Positions 8,759-17,664 of a DNA stretch of 64,000 bases are shown here, piece by piece. This DNA comes from Paraburkholderia sp. BL25I1N1 (GTDB lineage Bacteria; Pseudomonadota; Gammaproteobacteria; Burkholderiales; Burkholderiaceae). Location of the stretch: NCBI RefSeq assembly GCF_003002025.1, contig NZ_PVZB01000013.1, forward strand, positions 124,001 to 188,000, written 5' to 3'. Each line of letters opens with the position of its first letter. The first letter of the stretch is position 1. The notes beneath the pieces are model-generated. The model ran no database searches and was not told where the DNA came from. It saw only the letters and a list, made by a program, of their open reading frames with translations. Made by a program: the position numbers and the translations under genes.

Positions 8759-11500
8759 ATGTCACCGCTACACGCAACCAATCTGCTCCAGTCGAACGAA
8801 GGTGCCCGTCTTCATGGTCCCGAACTCGACCGCTGGCGCCGCTGGGGGCCTTATCTGAGCGAGCGGCAATGGGGCACTGTTCGCGAAGACTACAGCGAAC
8901 ACGGCACCGCATGGGACTACTTTCCGCACGATCATGCGCGCAGCCGCATGTACCGCTGGGGCGAGGACGGTATTGCCGGATTCGGCAACGACCCACTCGA
9001 CTGGTGCGTATCGCTCGCGCTCTGGAACGGGCACGATCCGATCATCAAGGAACGGCTCTTTGGGTTGGCGAATGAGGAGGGCAATCACGGCGAGGACGTG
9101 AAGGAGCTTTACTTCTATCTCGACGGCACGCCGACGCATTCGTACATGAAGATGCTGTACAAGTATCCTCATGACGCGTACCCGTACCAGGACCTCATCG
9201 ACGAAAATCTGCGGCGGGGCGCGGACCAGCCCGAATATGAAATCCTCGATACGGGCGTGTTCGACGACAACCGCTACTTCGACGTTTGCGTCGAGTATGC
9301 GAAGCACACACCTGACGATATCGTGATGCGGGTGACCGTCGAAAACCGCGCGGATCAGCGCGCGGCGCTTCATCTACTGCCGCAATTCTGGGCGCGCAAC
9401 AGATGGGCCTGGTCGGGTAAGCCCGGCAAACCGTCGCTTACGCTGGAGTCGAATAGAGAGGACGGCACGCGTGTCGTCGCGCGCCACCCCGCACTCGCAA
9501 CGATGATCGTGACGGCGTCTGCGCAACAGCCGGTCGAGTGGCTTTTCTGCGAAAACGAAACGAATGTGCGCCGTATCTTCGGCGTCGATGGAGCAGGGCC
9601 GTTTAAAGACGGCTTCAATGACTACCTCGTTGACGGCGACGAGCAGGCAATCCGGCGCGACAAGGGCACTCGTGCCGCCGCGCATGTAGCCCTGCAGTTT
9701 GCGCCACATGAGCGCTCGGTGGTGTACCTGCGCTGGCGTCCCGAAGCGGCTGCGGATACCGTGCGTCTCGACATGCCAGCGCTTTTCACGCGCCGGCAAG
9801 AGGAAGCCGACGAATTCTACGCGGCGCTTCAGCACGACATCGCCGACGCCGATGCGCGGCTCGTGCAGCGCCAGGCGCTCGCCGGCATGCTGTGGTCGAA
9901 GCAGTACTACCAGTTCGACGTGACGCGCTGGCACGACGGCGACCCTGGCCAACCGGTGCCACCGAGAGCTCGCAGGAACGGCCGCAATGCGGACTGGCGG
10001 CACATGTGCAATGGCGACATCGTGTCGATGCCCGACAAGTGGGAGTACCCGTGGTACGCGTCGTGGGATCTCGCCTTTCATGCGGTCGCGTTCGCCATGA
10101 TCGATCCCGACTTCGCGAAGAAGCAATTGCTGCTGCTCGTGAAGGAACGCTATATGCATCCGAATGGACAATTGCCCGCCTACGAGTGGGCGTTCGGCGA
10201 CGCCAACCCACCGGTGCATGCGTGGGCCACATGGCGCGTGTATGAACTCGACCGCGAGGTGACGGGCGTCGGCGATCACGCGTTTCTTGAAGTCATGTTC
10301 CACAAGCTCCTGCTCAATTTCTCGTGGTGGGTCAACCGCAAGGACGCCGATGATCACAACATCTTTCAGGGCGGCTTTCTCGGGCTCGACAACGTGGGTA
10401 TCTTCGACCGGTCTTCGCCGCTTCCCACCGGCGGCCGCATCGATCAGGCGGATGGCACGGCATGGATGGCCTCGTACGCACTCGACCTGATGCAGATCGG
10501 CCTCGAACTCGCAATGACGAACAGCGCGTACGTTGAAATCGCGGTGAAGTTCTTCGAGCACTTTCTGTATATCGCGGAAGCGGTCAGTTGCAGCGAAGGG
10601 TGCAAAACGGGGCTATGGGACGGACAGGACGAGTTCTTCTACGACGTACTTCGCCTTCCGAACGGAACCCGTGTGCCAATGCGCATCCGTTCGATTGTCG
10701 GGTTGATTCCGATGTTCGCCGTTCACGTGTTAGAGGATCGCGTGTACGGTCATCTGCCGGGATTGCGCGAACGGCTAGCCTGGTTTCTCGATCATCGACC
10801 GAATCTGGCCAAGCTGGTGTCGCGCTGGACCGAACCCGGTAAGGGCAATACCACGTTGCTTTCGTTATTGCGCGGACACCGTATGACAACACTGCTGCGC
10901 CGCGCGCTCGACGAAAACGAATTTCTCTCCGAGCACGGCGTGCGAGCGCTGTCGCTCGTGCATCGCGATGCACCTTATGTCTTCGACCATGACGGCGTGA
11001 ATGTCTGCATTCAATATCAGCCGGCCGAATCGGACTCGCGCGTTTTCGGCGGCAATTCGAACTGGCGCGGGCCGGTCTGGATTCCTGTCAACTACCTGCT
11101 GATCGAATCGCTATATGAGTTCCACCGCTACTACGGCGATGAATTCCGCATCGACTATCCGACAGGATCGGGCAAGCGTTGTTCGCTGAGCGAGATTGCC
11201 GACGACCTTGCGCGGCGCGTCACCACGCTCTTTCTTAAAGATGCACGAGGCGTCCGGCCCGTGATGGCTGCTTATCCGATGCTGCAGGCCGACCCGCGTT
11301 CGCAGGATCTCATCCTGTTTCATGAGTATTTTCACGGTGACAACGGACGCGGCGTCGGCGCTTCGCACCAGACCGGCTGGAGCGGGCTCGTCGCGCTGCT
11401 GCTCCAGCCGCGCATGATGAAACTGTCGCATGTGGCGGCCGATGTTGCGTCGGCGGATGCGGCGGTGGGAGAGGATGCTGCGTCGGCTGCGGCGCGGTAA
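8759..11500 (+). CDS. GH63/MGH1-like glucosidase
   Basis: A 913-aa protein from the ATG at 8759, which has GGAGG upstream; an ATG at 8738 would add seven residues with a weaker site. The N-terminus (ERQWGTVREDYSEHGTAWDYFPHDHARSR read in two overlapping blocks) and the large helical C-terminal barrel (KWEYPWYASWDLAFH, LPAYEWAFGDANPP, NWRGPVWIPVNYLL) match the MGH1-like/GH63 (alpha/alpha)6 hydrolases common in proteobacteria. There is no signal peptide, so it is cytosolic. Family members act on alpha-glucosides or glucosylglycerate-type compatible solutes; the substrate is not determined. It is monocistronic, starting about 230 bp from the divergent psuG, and ends next to the convergent membrane-protein gene. 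Confidence 0.75.
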   Translation: MSPLHATNLLQSNEGARLHGPELDRWRRWGPYLSERQWGTVREDYSEHGTAWDYFPHDHARSRMYRWGEDGIAGFGNDPLDWCVSLALWNGHDPIIKERLFGLANEEGNHGEDVKELYFYLDGTPTHSYMKMLYKYPHDAYPYQDLIDENLRRGADQPEYEILDTGVFDDNRYFDVCVEYAKHTPDDIVMRVTVENRADQRAALHLLPQFWARNRWAWSGKPGKPSLTLESNREDGTRVVARHPALATMIVTASAQQPVEWLFCENETNVRRIFGVDGAGPFKDGFNDYLVDGDEQAIRRDKGTRAAAHVALQFAPHERSVVYLRWRPEAAADTVRLDMPALFTRRQEEADEFYAALQHDIADADARLVQRQALAGMLWSKQYYQFDVTRWHDGDPGQPVPPRARRNGRNADWRHMCNGDIVSMPDKWEYPWYASWDLAFHAVAFAMIDPDFAKKQLLLLVKERYMHPNGQLPAYEWAFGDANPPVHAWATWRVYELDREVTGVGDHAFLEVMFHKLLLNFSWWVNRKDADDHNIFQGGFLGLDNVGIFDRSSPLPTGGRIDQADGTAWMASYALDLMQIGLELAMTNSAYVEIAVKFFEHFLYIAEAVSCSEGCKTGLWDGQDEFFYDVLRLPNGTRVPMRIRSIVGLIPMFAVHVLEDRVYGHLPGLRERLAWFLDHRPNLAKLVSRWTEPGKGNTTLLSLLRGHRMTTLLRRALDENEFLSEHGVRALSLVHRDAPYVFDHDGVNVCIQYQPAESDSRVFGGNSNWRGPVWIPVNYLLIESLYEFHRYYGDEFRIDYPTGSGKRCSLSEIADDLARRVTTLFLKDARGVRPVMAAYPMLQADPRSQDLILFHEYFHGDNGRGVGASHQTGWSGLVALLLQPRMMKLSHVAADVASADAAVGEDAASAAAR

Positions 11501-11809
11501 CTATTCGTAGCCGAGCTTGTGACTCAGAATGGGCGCGAAAAAGAGCGCAACCGCTGAGCCCGCCGCCTTACCTTCGAGTTCCGCGGCCGCAGCCGCGGCC
11601 CGCATTCCATACGAGTGCACGAACAGATCAAATAACTGAGGTGCGCAGTAAAGTACTGCAATCGCAATGCAATAAGATTGCACGACGGATATGCGCCAGC
11701 CCTTCTCGACGGCGACAGCGGCGCAGACAATGCGCAGAATGGCGAACAATACGAGCGCACCCACGGCTGCCTGTTCTCGGACCAGATACTCTGGAATAAA
11801 CTCGCCCAT
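11501..11809 (-). CDS. Small membrane protein, unknown
   Basis: The ATG at 11809 (MGEFIPEYLVREQAAVGALV) has AGGAAG at a good distance, so I prefer it to the ATG 30 codons upstream. The 102-aa product has two or three predicted membrane segments: AAVGALVLFAILRIVCAAVAV, VVQSYCIAIAVLYCAPQLF, and a weaker C-terminal one, AAGSAVALFFAPILSH. No family was recognised. It is convergent with the GH63-like gene, with the stop codons directly adjacent. Confidence 0.55.
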   Translation of the reverse strand: MGEFIPEYLVREQAAVGALVLFAILRIVCAAVAVEKGWRISVVQSYCIAIAVLYCAPQLFDLFVHSYGMRAAAAAAELEGKAAGSAVALFFAPILSHKLGYE

Positions 11810-12093
11810 AACTTCCTGTGCGCCCGCTACGTTAAACCGCCTTGAATGAAAACCGTCCGTTCGAAGTTTGCGGTCGAATGGTCGACTGCCTTGGGACAAT
11901 CGCTCTTCGACGTCGAGAGACGGCGCGACAGGTTTTGATATTACCGATGCCGCGCTAGCGGCACGAAAGCGCGGCTGAATGAACCATAGTCTTGGCCGAT
12001 ATGGTCAAGATTCACCGGCCGCCGGACGAATGTCCATTCCTTCGGTCGCAAAACCTGCGGAGGTGTTGGACGTATCCGCGGCAGATCAGTCTG

Positions 12094-12975
12094 TCAGCCT
12101 GCGGTCACTGGCGTGCGCGCAAGCAGATATTCCTCGAAATCGGCGGCCACTTCCGGGTGACGCAAGGCGAACTCGACGGTTGCCTTCAGATAACCCAGCT
12201 TGCTGCCGCAGTCGAAACGCGTGCCGTGATACTTGTACGCCAGCACCTGTTCGTCGGCGAGCAGCGACTGAATCGCGTCGGTGAGCTGCAATTCGCCACC
12301 CGCGCCCGGCTTCAACGCACGCAGATGGTCGAAGATGCGCGGCTTCAGCACATAACGGCCGACCACGCCGAGATTCGACAGCGCCACGCTCGGCTCCGGC
12401 TTTTCGACGATGCCCGACATCTTGATGATCGAGTCTTCCCACTTCTTGCCGTCGACGATACCGTACGACTTCGTCTCCTGAGCCGGGATCTCCTCGACGC
12501 CGATCACCGAGCTGTGATAGTGGTCGAACACCTCGATCATCTGCGTCATGACGGGCGGCGTGCCGTACAGCAAGTCGTCCGCGAGAATCACGGCGAACGG
12601 GTTGTCGCCCACCAGCTTTTCGGCGCACATCACCGCGTGGCCCAGGCCCAGCGCTTCCGGCTGACGTACATAGAAACAGTCCACATGGCTCGGCTTGATG
12701 CTGCGCACGAGTTCCAGCAGCTTGTCCTTGCCGCGCGCCTCGAGTTCGGCCTCGATTTCATATGACTTATCGAAGTGATCCTCGATCGCGCGCTTGCTGC
12801 GGCCCGTGACGAAGATCATTTCGGTGATGCCGGCCGCCATTGCCTCTTCGACCGCGTACTGGATCAGCGGCTTGTCGACAATCGGAAGCATCTCTTTCGG
12901 GCTCGCCTTCGTGGCAGGAAGGAACCGGGTGCCGAGACCCGCCACCGGAAATATGGCCTTCGTAACTTTGAGCAT
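12094..12975 (-). CDS. galU: UTP--glucose-1-phosphate uridylyltransferase
   Basis: A 293-aa protein, full length for the family. It has the nucleotidyltransferase signature FPVAGLGTRFLPATKASPKEM, KPLIQYAVEEA, the ADDLL metal-binding segment and GTRFDCGSKLGYLKA near the C-terminus. It makes UDP-glucose from UTP and glucose 1-phosphate in the cytosol. Located beside the exopolysaccharide region, it supplies the substrate of the initiating UDP-glucose phosphotransferase at 25940 and, indirectly, other glucosylations. It is a single gene on the minus strand; a possible promoter is listed at 13010-13038. Confidence 0.95.
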   Translation of the reverse strand: MLKVTKAIFPVAGLGTRFLPATKASPKEMLPIVDKPLIQYAVEEAMAAGITEMIFVTGRSKRAIEDHFDKSYEIEAELEARGKDKLLELVRSIKPSHVDCFYVRQPEALGLGHAVMCAEKLVGDNPFAVILADDLLYGTPPVMTQMIEVFDHYHSSVIGVEEIPAQETKSYGIVDGKKWEDSIIKMSGIVEKPEPSVALSNLGVVGRYVLKPRIFDHLRALKPGAGGELQLTDAIQSLLADEQVLAYKYHGTRFDCGSKLGYLKATVEFALRHPEVAADFEEYLLARTPVTAG

Positions 12976-13374
12976 GAGTTGTCCGGGGTGTTCGCGATAC
13001 AGACGTTAGAGAGTAGCCGGCCTTCCAAGACGGGCCAAAGCGAAGCTGACCAGGCAGCGTCTGCGTAGTGTCGGATAGATCGACTCGGGTGGTCGAGCGT
13101 AACCATAGGGGCGAAAACCGGCTATGGATGCGAGGTGGCGGAAGAAGCGCCACTTTTGGCTAAAGCGGATACGTGAAGGCCTGGTGATGAGCACCACGGC
13201 GCAGTGCGTATAGCGCGTGGATCCATGGCGTCGATGGCAGCGGCGAGGTTCTGTTGCGATCTAGTCCACGCATAACGATGCTAGAAATAATCTCTTCGCG
13301 GAAAGTTCGGGAGGAACGGGCGGCCAACGGAATTGCGACGTGCTTTACCGGAGGAACTTAGCCGAGACGTTCGC
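12976..13374. other. Intergenic region upstream of galU
   Basis: About 400 bp between the stop of the AraC regulator and the start of galU. Apart from the possible galU promoter I see no gene, repeat or strong terminator in it. Confidence 0.5.
13010..13038 (-). promoter_or_regulatory. Possible sigma-70 promoter of galU
   Basis: On the minus strand TTGGCC (13038-13033) and TACTCT (13015-13010) are 17 bases apart, which would give a leader of about 30 bases before galU. The hexamers are imperfect, so this is a weak call. Confidence 0.3.
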
Positions 13375-14370
13375 TCAAGATTGCTCCGCGGGAGCCGGTG
13401 CCCTGCCCAAGCGGTAATCGGTGGGTGTCGTCGCAAGATACTTCCTGAACAACTTGGCCAACTGACCGCCGCTGCCAATGCCACAACGTCGCGCAATCTT
13501 ATCGACAGGCAAGCGCGACTCCACGAGCATCCGGCAACTCATGTTAAGACGAGCGCGAAGCAGATAGTCGGAGGGGGTCATCCCGATCTCGCTCTTGAAG
13601 CGGCGCAGGAAGTTGCGCTCGCTCATCGCGGCCACCTTCGCGGCCGCGTCGATAGAAACGGGCCGGTCGACGTTTGCCTCCAACCAGCGCGCCGATGTCA
13701 TGATCTTTTCACTGACTTTGGGCGCTCCGCTGCGGGAAATGGACGTGTCCCAGGGCACATCCTGCTGAGGGGCAACCGATTCAGCGACATGACGCGCCAC
13801 TTCCAGTCCCATATCCTCTTCCACGATACGCAGTGCTGTGGCGACCTCGGTCGGAGCTTCGCTCAGTGCTCGTGTTTGATAGTAGTCGCCCGTCTCATCC
13901 TCGCCATATAAGAGGGCACAGTAGCGGCTGGGAAGCTTTGCTGCTTCCAGTAACAGCCTGCCCTCGGCGATCGGATGAACGATCTCGCTGAACGGATGCC
14001 TGCGGCGCAGCCAATTGCTTAGGCGTTCGTCGCGGCACGCATGCGGTACGCCCGCGCCGCCTGCAATAAACAGCAGATGTCTGTCATTCCTGACCTGATG
14101 CGAGTCGACACTCTCGGTCCAGACGAATACCGAAGACGAGCTTGCGATACGGCCGCCTGCCGCCGACAGCAAAGAGACGTCGTAACGCGCGCGATGTAAT
14201 TGCTGTGATGCGCTGAACGCATTCGCTTTCTGGAAAATCTCGATGATTGCCGCGACTTTTGGCAGTGCAAATCCGTTGAATAACGCTATGTCGACGTGAG
14301 TCATCTCACGCGTCTGTGCTCTCACGGCACTTTGCCGCGAACAGCGCGGCAGAGTATGTACCAGCTCCAT
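13375..14370 (-). CDS. AraC-type regulator with degenerate amidotransferase-like domain (copy 1)
   Basis: A 331-aa protein. Residues about 25-200 follow the DJ-1/PfpI-AraC layout (VDIALFNGFALPKVAAIIEIF, LLFIAGGAGV), but at the nucleophile elbow it reads HPIAEGRLLLEAAKL, without the cysteine. Residues about 225-331 are the AraC DNA-binding domain (SIDAAAKVAAMSERNFLRRF, then KIARRCGIGSGGQLAKLF). It is very similar to the genes at 41674 and 39755 and less so to 35109. All four surround the exopolysaccharide genes, so control of that locus is likely (inference). Its promoter region carries the GCCAA-N4-TTGGC dyad shared with two paralogues, and the small gene at 14907 lies divergently. Confidence 0.85.
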   Translation of the reverse strand: MELVHTLPRCSRQSAVRAQTREMTHVDIALFNGFALPKVAAIIEIFQKANAFSASQQLHRARYDVSLLSAAGGRIASSSSVFVWTESVDSHQVRNDRHLLFIAGGAGVPHACRDERLSNWLRRRHPFSEIVHPIAEGRLLLEAAKLPSRYCALLYGEDETGDYYQTRALSEAPTEVATALRIVEEDMGLEVARHVAESVAPQQDVPWDTSISRSGAPKVSEKIMTSARWLEANVDRPVSIDAAAKVAAMSERNFLRRFKSEIGMTPSDYLLRARLNMSCRMLVESRLPVDKIARRCGIGSGGQLAKLFRKYLATTPTDYRLGRAPAPAEQS

Positions 14371-14483
14371 TTGTTTTCCCCCGGAATGTTTTAGCCTTCG
14401 AAGCCCCGCCCTGGACTCTGTATTTTTCTTGTCTTTTGCATGCTAAGCATCAATTCTAGCTTAATTATTACATGTCCGATTTG

Positions 14484-14497
14484 GCCAACACATTGGC
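14484..14497. promoter_or_regulatory. Shared dyad GCCAA-N4-TTGGC upstream of AraC copy 1
   Basis: GCCAACACATTGGC lies about 113 bp upstream of the regulator start. Nearly the same dyad occurs at 40860-40873 and 42861-42874 at almost the same distance from two paralogous regulators. In the sense of the gene, TTGG(C/T) of the dyad could be a -35 element, followed about 15 bases later by an AT-rich -10-like stretch. Auto- or cross-regulation is an inference. Confidence 0.5.
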
Positions 14498-14539
14498 CGT
14501 TCACGACCTGACTGCAGAAATTCCGTTTTAGCGGAGAGA

Positions 14540-14598
14540 ATCCGGTATCGGATACATCCGTAATCCCGTTTGCGCGGGATTTATGCGTATATGCATAA
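14540..14598. promoter_or_regulatory. Three short stem-loops in tandem
   Basis: ATCCG-GTAT-CGGAT (14540-14553), AATCCCG around TTTGCG with CGGGATT (14562-14581), and TTATGC around GTATAT with GCATAA (14581-14598) are three perfect small dyads in 59 bases. They lie between the AraC promoter dyad and the 61-aa gene. They could be operator half-site arrays or RNA structure; no function can be assigned. Confidence 0.35.
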
Positions 14599-14847
14599 AT
14601 TTACCCGTGAAATGAGACGGGATGTATAGCACATTTATAGATATGGGTTATGCGAGAACGCGATGTAAAACGAATCGGCAGGACGGTGGTCGCCGCTCCG
14701 CGCACCCTGACGGGATGTCACTCGAGCCGATCTTTTTCAAGGTAGGGCTTTCCTGGGTAATTTGCGGCAAAAACTCCAGCTATCATGGGACTGCCACTGC
14801 CAGTTCACCCGCCTAAAAACCGGATCCAAGCAGAATTTTTCGGCGGT

Positions 14848-14880
14848 TTGCCATTTTCTCAACGCGCAGGGCTAAATAAG
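14848..14880 (+). promoter_or_regulatory. Promoter-like block of the 61-aa gene (copy 1)
   Basis: TTGCCA (14848-14853) and CTAAAT (14872-14877) are 18 bases apart within GGCTAAATAAG. The same 11-mer, with TTGGCA 17 bases before its CTAAAT, precedes the paralogous small gene at 43517. The conservation between two otherwise diverged upstream regions is the main support. Confidence 0.4.
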
Positions 14881-14906
14881 TCCTGAACGTAGCCGATAAC
14901 GCATTC

Positions 14907-15092
14907 ATGCGTATAGAAGAAATTCAGACAATCGTTAGCGCCGCTTCCGAGACGGCCGATTCCATCGTCGGCGCGCGTGAGTGGACTACGGCCGAAGATG
15001 CGAGTGCTATGCGCGATCTGATCTTCTGGGATATGCTTGCCAAACAATTGCCCGATATAAGCGTTGCCGATCTGCTGGCCATTCTTAAATAG
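14907..15092 (+). CDS. 61-aa acidic helical protein, unknown (paralogue of 43517)
   Basis: A 61-residue protein that aligns end to end without gaps with the product of 43517-43702. Shared blocks are IQTIVSAA, ETADSIVGAREW, TAEDASAM and a FWDM...LPD...ADLL tail. It is predicted to be mostly helical and acidic, with no membrane segment or signal. Conservation of the protein with drift at silent and some other sites argues that it is a real gene. The ribosome site is weak. In both places it lies divergently from an AraC regulator of the same subfamily, with a conserved GGCTAAATAAG upstream. No family was recognised; a partner or antagonist of the neighbouring regulator is possible. Confidence 0.65.
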   Translation: MRIEEIQTIVSAASETADSIVGAREWTTAEDASAMRDLIFWDMLAKQLPDISVADLLAILK

Positions 15093-15161
15093 CACCGTGC
15101 GAGGCTCGCTCAAGGTGAGGCAACATTTCGCATCGCACGGACCCTATTGTTTCCGCTCCAC

Positions 15162-16673
15162 TCAATTCATGTACCACTTGTCCACGTATCGGGTAAATGC
15201 GTAGATCGTGTCCGCTTTCAGCACAACGTCTTTAGACGAACGCGTCACGATGCCCGATCCGTGAACGATCGTCACATTCGGATTCCCCAGTACGCGAATC
15301 GTTTGACCATCGGCGGCGCCGGAAAAGTACGAGATGTCCGTGGGCGTCATGTAGTTATCAAGCACAACGAGACCTGAACCGGTGACGTTGACGATCCGCG
15401 TCCCAGCCGGAGGCTTAATGGTGAGCGGCGCGCCTGACACGCTCGACCCTTCATGGTTCTGCACCAGGAATAATCCAGCCTGATTGAAGCTGCCCGCGCA
15501 GGCGAAGTATTGATTGCGCGCATCCGGATCGGATTCGCTGACGTAGTCCTCGAAACCATACTTCTGAAGACGCTCTTTTCGACCCTCGGAGCGGCATGAG
15601 GTCAGCACGTTCGAGCGCGACTTCGACGACATGTAGAAGCCGCTGTAGGTGCCGACCTCGGCGGAACTATTGTTGTAGCCGAAGCATGTGCTCCATATGG
15701 CGCTGCCATCCACATAGAAGCCGTGGCCGATATTGGAGTCGCCGCGGCATTGCGAAATGCGGTGCTGTGATCCTCGCAACGGTGCGATGTAGATACCGCG
15801 TTCGGCATCCTCGCCAATGCAATTCGAGAGGAAGTTGTTTGCCCCGCCCACGACAATGCCGCACAGAAGCAGGTCCGGCGTGACCGGACCGCGACCCGCG
15901 ATCAGAGAAGGGTTGGCTTCGATGCGGTTGAGGAAATCGTCGGTGCCGAACGTTTCGATGCATCCGGAAATTCGATCGCGCTGGCGATTGAGCAAGACGT
16001 TCGTCGTCAGAATATCTTCAAACACGACACCAAACCCCGCGAGGTGCTGAAAGCCCTGATCGGCGAAATTGTTGGCCGTGCAACGTCGTATAGCCGCCCA
16101 TTTGACCAGTTGAAAGCGCACCCCGCCACCGGGGAAATTGGCGCCGCGTCCTTCGAAATTAATGCCGCTGATGCCGATTCCACGCACGAGTGTCGCCGGC
16201 GTATCGACCACGAAGCCGTGGTCTGCCTGCACCAGCGTTACGCCGGAAATATGGCCCGGAAGATAGCCGAACATCGTGCTACTCGATACAAGCGACACGC
16301 CGTTCTTGAGGACGACATTGCAGCGATAACGCCCGGCAGGAAAGCGAACCACACCGCCGCCACGTGTTTCGAGCAGGTCGATCGCAGACTGGATCGCCGC
16401 GCTGTCGTCGGTGCGGCCATCGCCCTTTGCACCAAATCGTTTGGGATTGATGTCGGCATCGTTCAACTCTTCGGCCACCGTCCGGACGACACTTGTCGGC
16501 GCGGCCGCCTTGAATGCGATTGATTGAGCGTTGCTTGCTCCCGGCGGCGTGTCCTTCGACAACCCCGTATCTACGGATGACGCGTCCGGTTTCGTTTGCC
16601 CGTTGACGGCCGCCGCCGCGCTGAGAATCGTGCCTGCGAGGGCACCCTTGATTGCCTGTCGTCGGTTAGTCAC
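15162..16673 (-). CDS. Tat-type beta-helix protein (pectate-lyase-3 like) ending the EPS operon
   Basis: The frame opens with TTG at 16694, but a GTG at 16673 gives MTNRRQAIKGALAG, a typical Tat-type start, with AGAGAG upstream; that start yields 503 aa. After the signal (to about residue 30) there is a linker and then FGAKGDGRTDDSAAIQSAID, the Pectate_lyase_3 signature, GGGVVRFPAGRYRC, and a long series of beta-helix rungs. It is the last gene of the leftward exopolysaccharide operon, directly after the WecG/TagA gene. Export and fold suggest a periplasmic or surface polysaccharide lyase, hydrolase or epimerase acting on the polymer. No catalytic residues could be assigned. Confidence 0.7.
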   Translation of the reverse strand: MTNRRQAIKGALAGTILSAAAAVNGQTKPDASSVDTGLSKDTPPGASNAQSIAFKAAAPTSVVRTVAEELNDADINPKRFGAKGDGRTDDSAAIQSAIDLLETRGGGVVRFPAGRYRCNVVLKNGVSLVSSSTMFGYLPGHISGVTLVQADHGFVVDTPATLVRGIGISGINFEGRGANFPGGGVRFQLVKWAAIRRCTANNFADQGFQHLAGFGVVFEDILTTNVLLNRQRDRISGCIETFGTDDFLNRIEANPSLIAGRGPVTPDLLLCGIVVGGANNFLSNCIGEDAERGIYIAPLRGSQHRISQCRGDSNIGHGFYVDGSAIWSTCFGYNNSSAEVGTYSGFYMSSKSRSNVLTSCRSEGRKERLQKYGFEDYVSESDPDARNQYFACAGSFNQAGLFLVQNHEGSSVSGAPLTIKPPAGTRIVNVTGSGLVVLDNYMTPTDISYFSGAADGQTIRVLGNPNVTIVHGSGIVTRSSKDVVLKADTIYAFTRYVDKWYMN

Positions 16674-16694
16674 GGTATGACTCTCTGTCGTCAA

Positions 16695-17474
16695 TCATTT
16701 ATTGCGCGCAACGGCGTTGCTCACGAGTTCCCTGACCAGAACGGTTGGGAAGACTAATGCGTCGTGTGCATAGCGGCGCAACAGACGCCGGGGTTCGGTG
16801 ACGATCCGGTGCAACCATTCGAGACCAGTTCTGCGCATCCAGACCGGTGCGCGCACCTTCTCGCCTGCAATGAAGTCGATCGTCGCGCCCGCGCAGATCG
16901 CCACCTTTGCGCTGATGCGCGCCCTGTATTCATGCACCCATAGTTCCTGCTTGGGCGCACCGAGTCCAACGATCAACAGATCCGGCTCAACTGCGGCGAT
17001 TTCGTCGAGAATGCGATCGCACTCGGACGGCATTGTCTCAAATCCGAAAGGAGGGCAGTACGTACCGACTACCAGAACGTTCAACCACCGTTGCGCAATG
17101 ATCCGCGCGGCGCGCTCCGCTACACCTGGGCCGGCGCCTAGCAGAAACACGCGCATCGGCTGATTCATTGACCGCGCCTGATGAAGGATACTGGGTACGA
17201 GATCGCTGCCGGGCACCGTCTCCTTTAATGCGCGCCCCATCATCCGCGATGCGAGCACGAGCGGCTTACCGTCTGCCAGTATCATCGAAGCGTCTGCATA
17301 CGCAGCCTGGAATGCCGGCGAGTTTCGAAGTTTGACGATATGGTCCACATTCGGCGTGACCACGTAACGGCATCTGGTGCGCGGCGATTCAAGCCACCGT
17401 GCCAACGTCTTTGCGGCCGTATCCATTGAGATGGCGTCTATCTCTATCCCGAACATCGTGCATTTGGTGGTCAT
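16695..17474 (-). CDS. WecG/TagA/CpsF-family glycosyltransferase (GT26)
   Basis: A 259-aa protein. Family marks are VVTPNVDHIVKLRNSPAFQAAY, ILADGKPLVLASRMMG, VFLLGAGPGVAERAA and LLIVGLGAPKQELWVHEYR, in the right order for GT26. These peripheral membrane enzymes transfer a sugar from a nucleotide donor onto a polyprenyl-diphosphate-linked acceptor (ManNAc for WecG/TagA, glucose for GumM), so donor specificity cannot be set here. It lies in the exopolysaccharide operon after manC, and its stop codon is followed at once by the next open frame. It would add one residue of the repeat unit on the cytosolic side. Confidence 0.85.
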   Translation of the reverse strand: MTTKCTMFGIEIDAISMDTAAKTLARWLESPRTRCRYVVTPNVDHIVKLRNSPAFQAAYADASMILADGKPLVLASRMMGRALKETVPGSDLVPSILHQARSMNQPMRVFLLGAGPGVAERAARIIAQRWLNVLVVGTYCPPFGFETMPSECDRILDEIAAVEPDLLIVGLGAPKQELWVHEYRARISAKVAICAGATIDFIAGEKVRAPVWMRRTGLEWLHRIVTEPRRLLRRYAHDALVFPTVLVRELVSNAVARNK

Positions 17475-17664
17475 TTAACAGGCCTCAGGTCGATAAGACG
17501 TGACGAAGCACTCCGACAGGGTTTATTTCCGTCGGAGAATTTGGATAACTAAGTAAATGAGAATCTTGTCGAATCTGCCTTGTATCGGCCCGATACACCC
17601 AAGATCGCGCGGTGAGATCCGCTGGCCCGCCTCTATAAAAGCAAGCGCGAGCAGCGCTTAAGCG

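Larger units (their letters stand above)
14371..14906. other. AT-rich divergent control region (copy 1)
   Basis: About 540 bp between the AraC regulator and the 61-aa gene. It holds the shared dyad at 14484-14497, three successive short stem-loops at 14540-14598 and a promoter-like block at 14848-14880. The open frame 14622-14816 has no supporting features. Confidence 0.5.

Noticed and set aside
14622..14816. 64-codon frame upstream of the first 61-aa gene
   Set aside because: No ribosome site, no counterpart upstream of the paralogous small gene, no family sequence.
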